In this document: positions 1-7,314 of the stretch, in pieces
Position numbering within the stretch: the stretch's first letter is position 1
Layout: each line of letters begins with the position of its first letter
DNA from: a virus
Virus record (IMG/VR): IMGVR_UViG_3300009157_000027
Coordinates: 1-43,659 of that record
Reading direction: 5' to 3' (one strand)
DNA: 43,659 bases
Made by a program: the position numbers and the translations under genes
The notes under the pieces: generated by a model
Told to the model about the DNA's origin: nothing
What the model saw: the letters and a program-made list of their open reading frames with translations, nothing else
The model's database searches: none

Positions 1-80
1 ATGCACAGGGGGGGTGGATTTGGCGACCCCCTCCCCCCCTCCTTCGATTAGAATCCCCATATCAAAATATCCTTATGCAA
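1..80. other. Gene-free left end with G/C runs
   Basis: No gene seen. On the minus strand an AAGGAG-like purine run is followed by long G tracts and a matching C tract (plus-strand G run near 9-15, C runs near 27-40), which can form a GC-rich hairpin. It could be a strong terminator for the last genes or the end of the packaged genome. No direct repeat of the right end is visible here. Confidence 0.4.
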
Positions 81-323
81 TTAGTCTTCTTTCACAACTT
101 TTCGATAGACACCAGTAACATTTTCATAAACTATCTCATCTATTGCTTGTTCTACCGCCAGATCCTGATCAGCTTCAGAAAGTTGATCTGAATCCTTAAC
201 TATTCGAGCAAGGAAGTCGCATGTGTAGTAACCGGAGGCTACATCAAATGCATACCATGCACTGAAGTCATCGAAAGGAGAGTGTGGATTGTCAACAGTT
301 GTAAGCGCTACTTGCTTCATCAT
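81..323 (-). CDS. Conserved small phage protein next to the RNA polymerase gene
   Basis: Predicted 80 residues, acidic, soluble, with no membrane segment. It begins with a KQVALTTVDNP-type stretch and a D-F-SAWYAFD segment, then an acidic helical part and a closing G-V-Y-R-K-V. The pattern (TVDNP..PF..F..WY.FD..GY.TC..LARI) matches my memory of a small protein found in many Gram-positive phages; its function is unknown. The start is placed at the ATG behind AAAGGAG; an adjacent second ATG is equally possible. It follows the RNA polymerase gene by about 14 bases, so it is probably co-transcribed and might work with it, but nothing in the sequence proves this. Confidence 0.75.
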   Translation of the reverse strand: MMKQVALTTVDNPHSPFDDFSAWYAFDVASGYYTCDFLARIVKDSDQLSEADQDLAVEQAIDEIVYENVTGVYRKVVKED

Positions 324-337
324 GTTCTCCTTTCGTC

Positions 338-2983
338 TCACTCTTCCATTGCTTTGTCTAGTGTACTAACAGACACGCCCAACTGCTCTGCTACTTCAGC
401 TCTAGTGAACCCAGAGTTGAACATACTCTCTGCTCTGTTCATCATAGAGGTAGACATCATAGTCTGAGTCTTAGGTGTAGCTAACTTACGCACAGTATCC
501 ATGTTGGCATGTGTAAGGATCTCGTCTAACTTTGAATCACTAATAGCGCCAGCCTGAATAGCATCCCACTCAGGCTGTGTGATCTCTATCCTATCCTTAC
601 CTGCACCAGTCCGACGGCGGGCTTCAGTAATAGCCTGCTGTTCTACCTTCTTAAGTGTAGACTTATCATCCTTCAATGTAGGATCATAGTCTTTCTTGCT
701 TCTAATTACTGCATTAGCAATGAGCTGTGCCTGCCGTTCACGGGGCTTGTTGTTAATAGCCACCGTCAACTTAGAATCAAGGGAGGCCACTTCATTGGGG
801 TATGCCTTAGTAGCAGAGGGGTTCCATTTGGCACGGGGGGTATGAACAGCAGCAAGGCGGGCCTGGTTAGCCATTGCCTTAAGGTTATTAGAATAGTTAG
901 CATAGATAGCTTCAATGGGCTGCCCTGATGATAAGGTATGGGCATTCCTTGCTTCAGCAAGCTGGGTGGTTAGTGTGGTACGGGGGTTACCTTTGTAATT
1001 GGTACGCCCAGTAAGAGTAAAGACCTTCTCTCCAGTAGTCTTATCAATAGGCCCACCTTCAGAAGCTCTTCTCTCAACCCTTTCGGGTACCCTAACTTCA
1101 GACTTAGCCCGAGAGATAAGGGTTGCTGCACCACCCTTACCATCTGGTTGACGCTGATACTTGGCCTTCAGTTCCTTTATGTTGTTGTCGTTGCGTGACA
1201 GGACATGATCAAGACCGTGCTTCTCTGCATCAATTACTACCATCGAATGCTTAATGGCTCGAGCGATCTCTTCATGAGATGCACCCTTAATAGTCATGTC
1301 TGTTACTAGATTAGAAATCTTACCCATCTCTGTCTGGGTATTCTTCATTACCTTCATACCAGGATAACCCGGGTAAGAAGCTCGAGGATCAAAGTTCTTA
1401 AGCGCAGCGAGGTGAGGGGTAGCTAAAACCGTACCTCTATTAGGAATAACTAGAACGGTATCACCATCGAAGTCGGCACCAGACAACTGATTGGCAACCT
1501 TGTGGTTGATACCAATAGCTGTCTTAGCATCACCCAAAAGCTTCTTTGCTTCTGCATTACGGTTGTTCACAATTAGTTCTGGAATTTCAAACGTTCCACC
1601 ATGAGGATGACGAATCAGTACAACTCGATCACCATTCTTGTAGCCAGGAGCATACACGTGTGTTTCTCTCAGGCTATTAACTGGCATAATAACCTTGACA
1701 CTTTGACCAGGAAGAGCAGCTGCCTTCAGGTGGACAGACGCTGCATCAGTACTATCCGCGAATTGCAGAAGCAATCGCTTACGCACAGTAGGATTAGTAA
1801 GTGCTTGAATCTCTTCTAGTTCACGCTTCCTACGCTCATAGGTCATGTCCAATTGTGACTTAGCGAGCGTCGGCTTCTGCTTCGACAAAAACTGAGATGA
1901 CAAAGTTCGAGACCACTTGGTCCAGTCTTCATCATCATTAACAATATGAACTGCTGAAACAACCTTTGCGTTGGTAGCGCCAGGCTTATCCCACAACGGT
2001 CTTACGATTGATCCGAAAGGAAGATCTGGATCTTTGGTAATATCTTTTAGAGCATCAAGCTTGTTTCCAGTATCTTTCTTGCTCGTGTTGAAAACAAGAT
2101 CCACACCCTCAGGAAGGTCATCCTTGTAAACAGCCATTCCCTTTAGATACTTGTTCTTAGCAACAAGAATTCGAACCTGCGCATAGTTTACTCCGCCAAG
2201 GCTCAGATCTTTTGCGCCAGGACGAATATAGATAACGCCATCTGCTGCTGCTCCACCTTCATCTCCATACAGAACCTTCAGCCGCTTTTGGTCGACACTT
2301 CTGGGAGGTGGGGGCTTTGGTGTGTAAGTACGCCCGCCATCTGCCGAGAACTTATCGAACGGTTGAATCTCCGCTTGATTCCGCCAAATATCATTCTGTG
2401 TGGTTCCAGGAGTAGCAAGAACCTTGAGTTGGTTGTTCTTCCCTATACCAACTAGAGGAACTGGGATGGTGTGTACTTCATAACCTTCATTTTTCAGGAT
2501 AGAAAGAGATGTGTTAAGCTTCTCACTGCTAACACCGAGCTTATTCTCCACACCTTTTCCAACATCAACCATCTTTGCTTCATCAACTCTATCACGAAGC
2601 ATATTGGTAGTTGCTGTTAGAACATCCTGCTTGTCCGCAGCGCCCGGCTTCAGCCAGTTTCGAACAGTCGGCTCGGCTTCTCCCATTCTTGTGGCTATGG
2701 CATTTGTGGACATCCCCTTGTCCTTCAGACGCTGAGCCATAGCAATATTAGCTTGTCTTTGCTGATTACGAGCAGCAGACTTCTGCGCTCTCATTTCAGT
2801 AGTGCTCATGCCCATACCTTCGGCGATTTGTTTCTCAGTTAGACCTTGCTTTGTAAGCATCTTGATATGGTCTAAGAGAAGCTTATTATGGGTGTTTTCA
2901 GGTTCGCCAGATCCCCAAGGATACCGGCCAGACCTGCGAATAACGCCGATATGCGACAGATAATCCTGTTCATCTACTTTCAC
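338..2983 (-). CDS. Single-chain YonO-like DNA-dependent RNA polymerase with helix-turn-helix segments
   Basis: 881 residues from a GTG start behind a GGGGGTG ribosome site. Near residues 281-299 lies a KG..VYKDDLPEGVDLVFN stretch, which resembles the conserved double-psi barrel of bacterial RNA polymerase beta (KG...EDMP..G..VDI..N). At 503-508 lies ADFDGD, the metal-binding signature of beta-prime (NADFDGD), preceded by an R-H-P-H-G-G segment near 458. A conserved MGKISNLVTDMT..GA block (about 553-568) and AEKHGLD follow. This beta-like then beta-prime-like order in one chain is that of the YonO (SPbeta phage) class of polymerases. Residues about 36-112 contain two helix-turn-helix-like segments, and the last 40 residues contain a third, perhaps for promoter recognition. 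The N-terminal SGRYPWGSGE motif is shared with other phage proteins. It probably transcribes phage genes; the activity is inferred from motifs. Confidence 0.85.
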   Translation of the reverse strand: MKVDEQDYLSHIGVIRRSGRYPWGSGEPENTHNKLLLDHIKMLTKQGLTEKQIAEGMGMSTTEMRAQKSAARNQQRQANIAMAQRLKDKGMSTNAIATRMGEAEPTVRNWLKPGAADKQDVLTATTNMLRDRVDEAKMVDVGKGVENKLGVSSEKLNTSLSILKNEGYEVHTIPVPLVGIGKNNQLKVLATPGTTQNDIWRNQAEIQPFDKFSADGGRTYTPKPPPPRSVDQKRLKVLYGDEGGAAADGVIYIRPGAKDLSLGGVNYAQVRILVAKNKYLKGMAVYKDDLPEGVDLVFNTSKKDTGNKLDALKDITKDPDLPFGSIVRPLWDKPGATNAKVVSAVHIVNDDEDWTKWSRTLSSQFLSKQKPTLAKSQLDMTYERRKRELEEIQALTNPTVRKRLLLQFADSTDAASVHLKAAALPGQSVKVIMPVNSLRETHVYAPGYKNGDRVVLIRHPHGGTFEIPELIVNNRNAEAKKLLGDAKTAIGINHKVANQLSGADFDGDTVLVIPNRGTVLATPHLAALKNFDPRASYPGYPGMKVMKNTQTEMGKISNLVTDMTIKGASHEEIARAIKHSMVVIDAEKHGLDHVLSRNDNNIKELKAKYQRQPDGKGGAATLISRAKSEVRVPERVERRASEGGPIDKTTGEKVFTLTGRTNYKGNPRTTLTTQLAEARNAHTLSSGQPIEAIYANYSNNLKAMANQARLAAVHTPRAKWNPSATKAYPNEVASLDSKLTVAINNKPRERQAQLIANAVIRSKKDYDPTLKDDKSTLKKVEQQAITEARRRTGAGKDRIEITQPEWDAIQAGAISDSKLDEILTHANMDTVRKLATPKTQTMMSTSMMNRAESMFNSGFTRAEVAEQLGVSVSTLDKAMEE

Positions 2984-2992
2984 AACACCCCC

Positions 2993-3553
2993 TTAGATTC
3001 TGTCCGAAGCCTTCATCATTTCTATCTGTTGGTCGAAGTACACGATTCGATCCATGATTTCCATTATCGTTTCTGCAAATGGTTGGTAAACCTTGATCTC
3101 TTCTCTTTGGTAGATACGCAGCTCAATATCAATAGCTGACGGATCTGCGCTATACTCCAAACAAAATAAAGCGGCATAGACTTCGAGTTGATGCTCCGAG
3201 GTATTAATGATGCCGGTCTTCAGGTCGTGAATTCTCAACTTGCTGTTACGGAAACATATGGTATCCGCTTTTCCGAAACAATTTTCTGAATAAAATAAGG
3301 GTTGCTCGCAGTTCATCTTGTATCCAATAGCGTCGTTAACATATGTTGCTAGCGACAGATTGGACTTAGCGAGCTTCACACCAAGACGAATTGCTTCATG
3401 AGCTAAAGCGTGAAGATCGGTACCTCGACGCGCCGCCATCGCTGAAATGAATCGCGCCTCTAACTTCTGGTCATCATAGTTGATCCAGTGATAATTGCTA
3501 GGACTAAGAAATGCGTGTCGGTTCGCTAATTCCGAATGTGAGTTGAAGATCAT
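2993..3553 (-). CDS. PD-(D/E)XK exonuclease, Cas4/RecB-like
   Basis: 186 residues from an ATG with GAGGAGG nine bases upstream; two in-frame codons further upstream lack a ribosome site. Motifs in order: G-T-D-L-H-A with His48, GKAD with Asp97, HDLKTG with Asp110 and Lys112, and HQLEVYA with Gln122. This His, Asp, (D/E)xK, QxxxY set is that of the RecB/Cas4/lambda-exonuclease-like fold, which degrades DNA from ends with two metal ions. No cysteine cluster typical of Cas4 is obvious. It overlaps the upstream VRR-NUC gene by 50 bases and precedes the RNA polymerase gene. Likely roles are host DNA breakdown, recombination or DNA end processing. Confidence 0.75.
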   Translation of the reverse strand: MIFNSHSELANRHAFLSPSNYHWINYDDQKLEARFISAMAARRGTDLHALAHEAIRLGVKLAKSNLSLATYVNDAIGYKMNCEQPLFYSENCFGKADTICFRNSKLRIHDLKTGIINTSEHQLEVYAALFCLEYSADPSAIDIELRIYQREEIKVYQPFAETIMEIMDRIVYFDQQIEMMKASDRI

Positions 3554-3815
3554 GCAACACATCCTCCTCATTTTCCGGATATATGAATGAGGCGAACGAC
3601 ATCGAATCTAGTAGTTCGACGTAGTAGTCTTGATTGGGTCGGCGGCTAGATTTGGTATGGCGCTTGAACTCCAACGCTGCCCACGTGTTCTCGTACAAAA
3701 TAATAATGTCTGGGATCCCCTGGAGATATCCAGCATCATTCTTAAGAACGATGCAACCAGGAAAAAGTTCTCGAATTATTGAGATAATCCTACGTTGATA
3801 GAGGCTCTCGATCAT
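3504..3815 (-). CDS. VRR-NUC family endonuclease
   Basis: 103 residues. The compact PD-(D/E)XK core reads GIPDIIILYENTWAALEFK (residues 33-51), giving Asp36, Glu49 and Lys51, followed by P-N-Q (Gln62). This matches stand-alone phage VRR-NUC proteins of about 100 residues, which are thought to cut branched or specific DNA structures. The start is the ATG behind GCGAGG; an upstream ATG sits directly on a GGAGG and is too close to use it. A copy of the repeated promoter lies about 40 bases upstream. The 3' end overlaps the next nuclease by 50 bases, so the two are made together. Confidence 0.75.
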   Translation of the reverse strand: MIESLYQRRIISIIRELFPGCIVLKNDAGYLQGIPDIIILYENTWAALEFKRHTKSSRRPNQDYYVELLDSMSFASFIYPENEEDVLHDLQLTFGISEPTRIS

Positions 3816-3855
3816 GTAGACCTCGCAGAAGAAATGACAACTCATCCTCCTATTC

Positions 3856-3881
3856 GTTATATGCGATGCGTTTTTGAAAGG
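3856..3881 (-). promoter_or_regulatory. Repeated phage promoter, weak copy
   Basis: The -10 is TATAAC and the block GCATCGCA precedes it as in other copies, but the upstream element (CCTTTC) departs from TTCGTM. It would drive the VRR-NUC, exonuclease and RNA polymerase genes. Confidence 0.45.
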
Positions 3882-3891
3882 ATTGTATATT

Positions 3892-4383
3892 CTACCAATA
3901 TGCGAACAATTGTTGTGTTGGGAAAGTCCTTTTCTGATTGTAAATAGACTCTCGAATGTCCTCACAGAGAAGACCGTGTCTTGTCGCGGCATCAATATAG
4001 TTGTCATACTCGGATAATGTTTCGACATCCATCAGTGGACCAAAGACATGCCAGCTTCGAGGTTCTGCAAACTGACGCGTGTACTGCCAAGCAAACCATC
4101 GAGGTCTCCAGACGATGTTCTCAATGCGTAGGTTGGTCTTGTCGTTGTCTAGAAGGATGGGGGTATTGAATATCTCATCCTCCCCTGGGACAAACGCTCG
4201 AGCTACGAGACCCTTGACTGAATATCGATACTGGTGCCTGTCTCGAACAAGACCAACAGTTAGATCTCCGTTCATTGTGGGAGATAGGACCATATTCCTA
4301 CCTGTGTCTAGGTTGAATACTTCACCGCGATGTGTTACGCCATAGTTTGGGAAACCTTCAATGGGTTTAGCCATAGTAGCCAT
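3892..4383 (-). CDS. NUMOD4/HNH-related DNA-binding protein, probably without nuclease activity
   Basis: 163 residues from an ATG with AAGGAG six bases upstream. The N-terminus (I-E-G-F-P-N-Y-G-V-T then G-E-V-F) resembles the NUMOD4 DNA-binding module of phage HNH homing endonucleases. A middle LLDNDKTNLRIENIVWRP segment resembles the N-x-x-N-L-R-I-x-N end of AP2/HNH modules. I do not see the paired histidines of an active HNH centre. It may be a relic of a homing endonuclease turned into a DNA-binding protein. It is the first gene after an AT-rich gap and reads towards the nuclease genes. Confidence 0.55.
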   Translation of the reverse strand: MATMAKPIEGFPNYGVTHRGEVFNLDTGRNMVLSPTMNGDLTVGLVRDRHQYRYSVKGLVARAFVPGEDEIFNTPILLDNDKTNLRIENIVWRPRWFAWQYTRQFAEPRSWHVFGPLMDVETLSEYDNYIDAATRHGLLCEDIRESIYNQKRTFPTQQLFAYW

Positions 4384-4597
4384 TTTTGCTCCTTCCCGGC
4401 ACTTTCCGGCATTTAGGCGCTTTTTAGGGGGTTTAAAAACTCCTTAGAAAAACGTGGTTTGTATATGCATTTATGTACTATTCTATATACATACCTATTT
4501 TAATACTCTATGATAAGAGAAGAAAATGCCAAGTGTACATATAGGTACATAATCCCTGCTCAAAGTACCTGCAAATCACCGGCAACTGCCCGGCGGC
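4384..4597. other. AT-rich intergenic region with inverted repeats
   Basis: No gene is seen in these 214 bases, which are clearly more AT-rich than their surroundings. TTATGTAC at 4471-4478 is the inverse of GTACATAA at 4545-4552, and TGTAC...GTACA at 4534-4549 forms a short palindrome. On the minus strand TTGGCA followed 16 bases later by TAGAGT could be a weak host-type promoter. CCGG repeats near 4582-4600 could end the helicase transcript. Operator, promoter or replication origin are all possible. Confidence 0.4.
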
Positions 4598-5773
4598 TCA
4601 AAAATAAGTGCCGGATTTTATCAGTTCACGCTCGTTAAAAGACCTTTTCTCGGCCAAAGCACCCGTCACTGCTCTATCAATTGCCGACGAACTGACGAGG
4701 ATATAGTAGTACAAATTCTTGAAGCTAGTGTTGATGCGGTCAATCCTCCCTTGGCTTTGAATGAAATTCTTATAAGAGTAAGTCAAGGAATATAGAATCA
4801 TCGTGTCAGTTTCTATACAGTTCCATCCTTCTGCACCCGCGTTGTATTGCACAAGGTATACCCATTTGTCAGAATCTGGGATCGGATCCTTCCTATGGCC
4901 GTTCCATTCCGCTACGTCCGCATCCACGCATAAGGTCTGCAATATGGCCAACTCGTAGTTGAAATTGTAGAAGATAATCAATTTGGCGTGCGTCCGCATA
5001 AGCTCCAGAACAGTGGCCAGACGACTAGGATCCGTATTGCAAATCCTCCTCATGACGCGGAACAGCTCCCCAGCATCATGTATCGGACGGTTCTCAAACG
5101 GGTGCCAACGCTTCTTTACAGCCAACTCCCATTTCTCGATATCGTATGCTACAGGTATGTAATTGAGGTTGCGTGTGGTGTTTTTTGGGTATGGCATTTC
5201 CACAAGGATCTCATTACGCAAAGCTTCAAGTTTCCGCACTCCGACATACCGCAGAACCTTTGGAAATTTCACGTACGGAGCATAGATGACGTGCTCGCGC
5301 TTGAAATCGGTTATCGATTTGTACCACCCGTTCGCGACGAAGACGGGGGCGTAATCGAGCCAGGTGTCCCCAGGTGTAGCAGATAGCATGATCCAGCGGT
5401 TACGTCTCGATATCTTGAGAAAGTGTTTAACCCATGCACCGGTACCGACAAGACGTTGCTCATCAAAGATAAAGAATGCTCCTTGCACCTCGAGGTACTT
5501 GCCGATATTGTTCCAAGAGTCGACAGTGATAGTACCAAAAGGAGGCACACTGACACCGTCACCAATACCAAACTTAGCTGCTTCACCCAACCAGTCAAGG
5601 GAGTCTCTCTTCTTCGCCGTAGTGATCACATATATATCCCTAGGCGTTTCTTCATTAACGTAATAAGCCAAAGCCGTAGCTGATTTACCAACACCTACTT
5701 CTCCGTACAGGATCTTCCCGCTACCCAAGAACTCGATAGCATCGATCTGATGTCGCATCAATTCGAAATCCAT
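4598..5773 (-). CDS. SF2 (SNF2-like) DNA helicase
   Basis: 391 residues. Walker A is GEVGVGKS (24-31), the Walker B box is FIFDEQR (102-107), motif III is LSATP (130-134), and the second RecA-like domain has a VQYNAGAEGWNC motif V and a QSQGRIDRINT motif VI with its arginine finger. The first 20 residues (RHQIDAIEF) are a Q-motif-like start typical of SNF2/DEAH-type phage helicases. It probably remodels or unwinds DNA during replication or recombination. The ATG has AAGGAGGTGAC upstream. It lies just after the terminator of the 57-residue gene and has no obvious promoter of its own, so it probably depends on read-through. Confidence 0.9.
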   Translation of the reverse strand: MDFELMRHQIDAIEFLGSGKILYGEVGVGKSATALAYYVNEETPRDIYVITTAKKRDSLDWLGEAAKFGIGDGVSVPPFGTITVDSWNNIGKYLEVQGAFFIFDEQRLVGTGAWVKHFLKISRRNRWIMLSATPGDTWLDYAPVFVANGWYKSITDFKREHVIYAPYVKFPKVLRYVGVRKLEALRNEILVEMPYPKNTTRNLNYIPVAYDIEKWELAVKKRWHPFENRPIHDAGELFRVMRRICNTDPSRLATVLELMRTHAKLIIFYNFNYELAILQTLCVDADVAEWNGHRKDPIPDSDKWVYLVQYNAGAEGWNCIETDTMILYSLTYSYKNFIQSQGRIDRINTSFKNLYYYILVSSSAIDRAVTGALAEKRSFNERELIKSGTYF

Positions 5774-5785
5774 GTCACCTCCTTA

Positions 5786-5816
5786 GAAAAGGAAAGAGCC
5801 TTGTAGGCTCTCCCTT
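5786..5816 (-). terminator. Intrinsic terminator after the 57-residue gene
   Basis: Minus-strand stem AGAGCC/GGCTCT with a short loop, then TTTCCTTTTC. It shares the GGGAG...TTTCC frame of the other cassette terminators. Confidence 0.75.
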
Positions 5817-5818
5817 TG

Positions 5819-5992
5819 TCAGTTCTCGGTGTCCGATTCCAGTCTGTAGTGCGCTTCGATTGCGTCTTCGAACGGCTTGCGGGCGACTCTGTAGTCTTCG
5901 TAGGTATTGGCATCATAGTTCCATTTATCTTCGAAGATGTCAAAATCTTCCTGCAGGCGGTTCAGTTCACGTCGCCATTCTCTGCGGTTCAT
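5819..5992 (-). CDS. Small charged protein (57 residues)
   Basis: Read directly from the bases: it begins M-N-R-R-E-W-R-R-E-L and ends L-E-S-D-T-E-N. It is rich in Arg, Asp and Glu, probably one or two amphipathic helices, with no membrane segment. It sits alone between a copy of the repeated promoter and an intrinsic terminator, and an AGAGGAAC ribosome site precedes the ATG. These flanks support a real gene even though it is short. Function unknown. Confidence 0.7.
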   Translation of the reverse strand: MNRREWRRELNRLQEDFDIFEDKWNYDANTYEDYRVARKPFEDAIEAHYRLESDTEN

Positions 5993-6018
5993 CTGGGTTC
6001 CTCTCTCGATTATCTTCC

Positions 6019-6044
6019 ATTATATGCGATGCATAATATACGAA
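6019..6044 (-). promoter_or_regulatory. Repeated phage promoter
   Basis: TTCGTA, 14 bases, TATAATG. It drives the 57-residue gene. Confidence 0.75.
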
Positions 6045-6046
6045 GA

Positions 6047-6077
6047 CAAAAAGGAAATGCCTTGCGGCACCTCCCTC
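6047..6077 (-). terminator. Intrinsic terminator with GCAA loop
   Basis: Minus-strand GGTGCC-GCAA-GGCATT followed by TCCTTTTTG. Its T tract runs into the next promoter's upstream element. Confidence 0.8.
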
Positions 6078-6081
6078 GGCG

Positions 6082-6321
6082 TCACTGCTTGGTCACAGTC
6101 GTGAATCCGCCGTCCTCGTTCTTGAAGACGAGCTGGCTCCCAGGCTGCGCCTTGTTCAGTACGTTCTTGGCCGCCTGCCCCTCTGTGATCTGCTGTTGTA
6201 CCAGTGCGCTTGCATACGCAACGGCTACAGTAGCCACGGTGGTGCCGACTCCAATCCCGACTAAAACCAGCGCATCCTTGTGATCCTTGGCCCATGTCTT
6301 CATGTTCTCGAACTTCTTCAT
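6082..6321 (-). CDS. Small single-pass membrane protein (79 residues)
   Basis: Short charged N-terminus (residues 1-16, KKFENMKTWAKDHKD), one hydrophobic segment about 17-41 rich in Val, Ala and Gly, then a soluble tail of about 38 residues ending in a predicted beta-type F-K-N-E-D-G-G-F-T-T stretch. The ATG follows GGAGACAACG. An in-frame open stretch reaches much further upstream, but that part crosses two promoters and is not coding. It is a one-gene cassette with its own promoter and terminator. Function unknown. Confidence 0.75.
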   Translation of the reverse strand: MKKFENMKTWAKDHKDALVLVGIGVGTTVATVAVAYASALVQQQITEGQAAKNVLNKAQPGSQLVFKNEDGGFTTVTKQ

Positions 6322-6348
6322 CGTTGTCTCCTTCTTTGTAGTTCTTCC

Positions 6349-6374
6349 ATTATATGGCATGTATATTCTGCGAA
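6349..6374 (-). promoter_or_regulatory. Repeated phage promoter
   Basis: TTCGCA, 14 bases, TATAATG, about 28 bases before the start of the 79-residue membrane protein gene. Confidence 0.75.
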
Positions 6375-6375
6375 C

Positions 6376-6407
6376 TAAAAAGGAAATACCTTGCGGTATC
6401 TCCCTTT
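6376..6407 (-). terminator. Intrinsic terminator with GCAA loop
   Basis: Minus-strand AGATACC-GCAA-GGTATTT then CCTTTTTAG. It follows the 77-residue membrane protein gene. Confidence 0.8.
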
Positions 6408-6410
6408 GAA

Positions 6411-6644
6411 TCACTCGGCAGATTCTTCTCCTTGGCGGTACTTGTACTCGTCCCAGATCTTGTTGTACTCCTCCTGCATCTTCCTGCTCCTCCAGAGTCG
6501 CCCAAGTTTGTCCGCGACGAACAGCGCCCCAATCGACCCAGCTGCGATTCCCGCACAGCTTAGCCAGATTACGACATTGCTCGGCTTGTAACGTCCTTCG
6601 GCTCCGTCTGCAAGAACGTAGGTGTCCTCTTCGTCGTAGTCCAT
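6411..6644 (-). CDS. Small single-pass membrane protein (77 residues)
   Basis: An acidic N-terminus (MDYDEEDTYV) is followed by one hydrophobic segment at about 25-45 (VVIWLSCAGIAAGSIGALFV) and a charged, probably helical tail rich in Arg, Lys and Glu. Two neighbouring ATGs follow GAAGGAG; the second has the better spacing. Its own promoter and terminator flank it. The tail would lie in the cytoplasm if the positive-inside rule holds. Function unknown. Confidence 0.75.
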   Translation of the reverse strand: MDYDEEDTYVLADGAEGRYKPSNVVIWLSCAGIAAGSIGALFVADKLGRLWRSRKMQEEYNKIWDEYKYRQGEESAE

Positions 6645-6675
6645 CATTACTCCTTCTCGTAGTACTCGTCCTTCC

Positions 6676-6701
6676 ATTATAATACCTGCGAAACATACGA
6701 A
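6676..6701 (-). promoter_or_regulatory. Repeated phage promoter
   Basis: TTCGTA, 14 bases ending GCAGGTAT, TATAATG. It drives the 77-residue membrane protein gene. Confidence 0.75.
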
Positions 6702-6709
6702 TATACAAA

Positions 6710-6748
6710 CAAAAAAAGGGTAAGGGGCTTGCGCCCCCGCTCCCTTTG
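6710..6748 (-). terminator. Strong intrinsic terminator with GCAA loop
   Basis: Minus-strand GGGGGC-GCAA-GCCCC hairpin inside GGGAG...TACCC, followed by seven T. It ends the 65-residue gene. Confidence 0.9.
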
Positions 6749-6946
6749 TCAGTCCTCATCCTTTCGCAGATGCTTCTTGATCTGACGTGCGATCCGCTTG
6801 TCCACGCCCCGGCGAACGGCCCAGTACGTGCCCGCCAGCGCCGCGACACCAATCACCATCAGCCCTGCGGCTGCGGCATTGGAATCCAGCGAAGACGAAC
6901 CGTTTCCAGTCGTCGTCGGAACCTGACCCATCGTCTCGTTGTCCAT
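6749..6946 (-). CDS. Small single-pass membrane protein (65 residues)
   Basis: A polar N-terminus rich in Thr, Gly and Ser, one hydrophobic segment near residues 24-46 (AAAAGLMVIGVAALAGTYWAV), then a strongly basic tail rich in Arg and Lys (KRIARQIKKHLRK). The start is the ATG behind GGAGTGTGTCGAG; an ATG 15 bases upstream would leave almost no leader after the promoter. A promoter and a strong terminator make it a one-gene cassette. The basic tail could contact nucleic acid or lipid head groups; this is only a possibility. Confidence 0.75.
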   Translation of the reverse strand: MDNETMGQVPTTTGNGSSSLDSNAAAAGLMVIGVAALAGTYWAVRRGVDKRIARQIKKHLRKDED

Positions 6947-6978
6947 CTCGACACACTCCATTAGGTAGTAGTTCTTCC

Positions 6979-7004
6979 ATTATATGGCTTGCAGATTATA
7001 CGAA
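6979..7004 (-). promoter_or_regulatory. Repeated phage promoter
   Basis: TTCGTA, 14 bases ending GCAAGCCA, TATAATG, just upstream of the 65-residue membrane protein gene. Confidence 0.75.
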
Positions 7005-7011
7005 CTACCTA

Positions 7012-7314
7012 TCAAAGGGTGGGGAGTTTGTAGCCTTCTTCCCCCGCCAGTACCCCTTGCGCGTGGAAATAATCAGCGATTATCTGTAATTCCTTGGCCA
7101 CAGCAGGGTCTGGGTGGTTCTTTGCCACAATGCTTATCATCGCAGAGTAGGCAAACAAACACGGACTTGCAAAGGTATCCTGACGACGGATTACGACTGC
7201 GTCCTCAACCTCGTCGTCGATCCTGAACGTCGCGAAGCCATCCGTTACGAGAATCATACGATCTCGAGGGAAGGTTATATACTTGAAATCGTCTGCAGTC
7301 TTGTACTCACCCAT
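7012..7314 (-). CDS. Uncharacterised soluble phage protein (100 residues)
   Basis: No membrane segment and no recognised domain. The first half is predicted beta-rich (YITFPRDRMILVTDGFATFRI), the second half helical (PAVAKELQIIADYFHAQG). The start codon overlaps the stop of the upstream gene by eight bases, and the local ribosome site is poor, so translation is probably coupled. It is the last gene of the run that begins with the endolysin. No terminator is obvious behind it before the next promoter. Confidence 0.7.
   Translation of the reverse strand: MGEYKTADDFKYITFPRDRMILVTDGFATFRIDDEVEDAVVIRRQDTFASPCLFAYSAMISIVAKNHPDPAVAKELQIIADYFHAQGVLAGEEGYKLPTL

Noticed and set aside
6082-6852. 256-codon frame as one protein
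   Set aside because: The upstream part crosses two promoters and terminators and is antiparallel to the cassette design; only the last 79 codons have a ribosome site.
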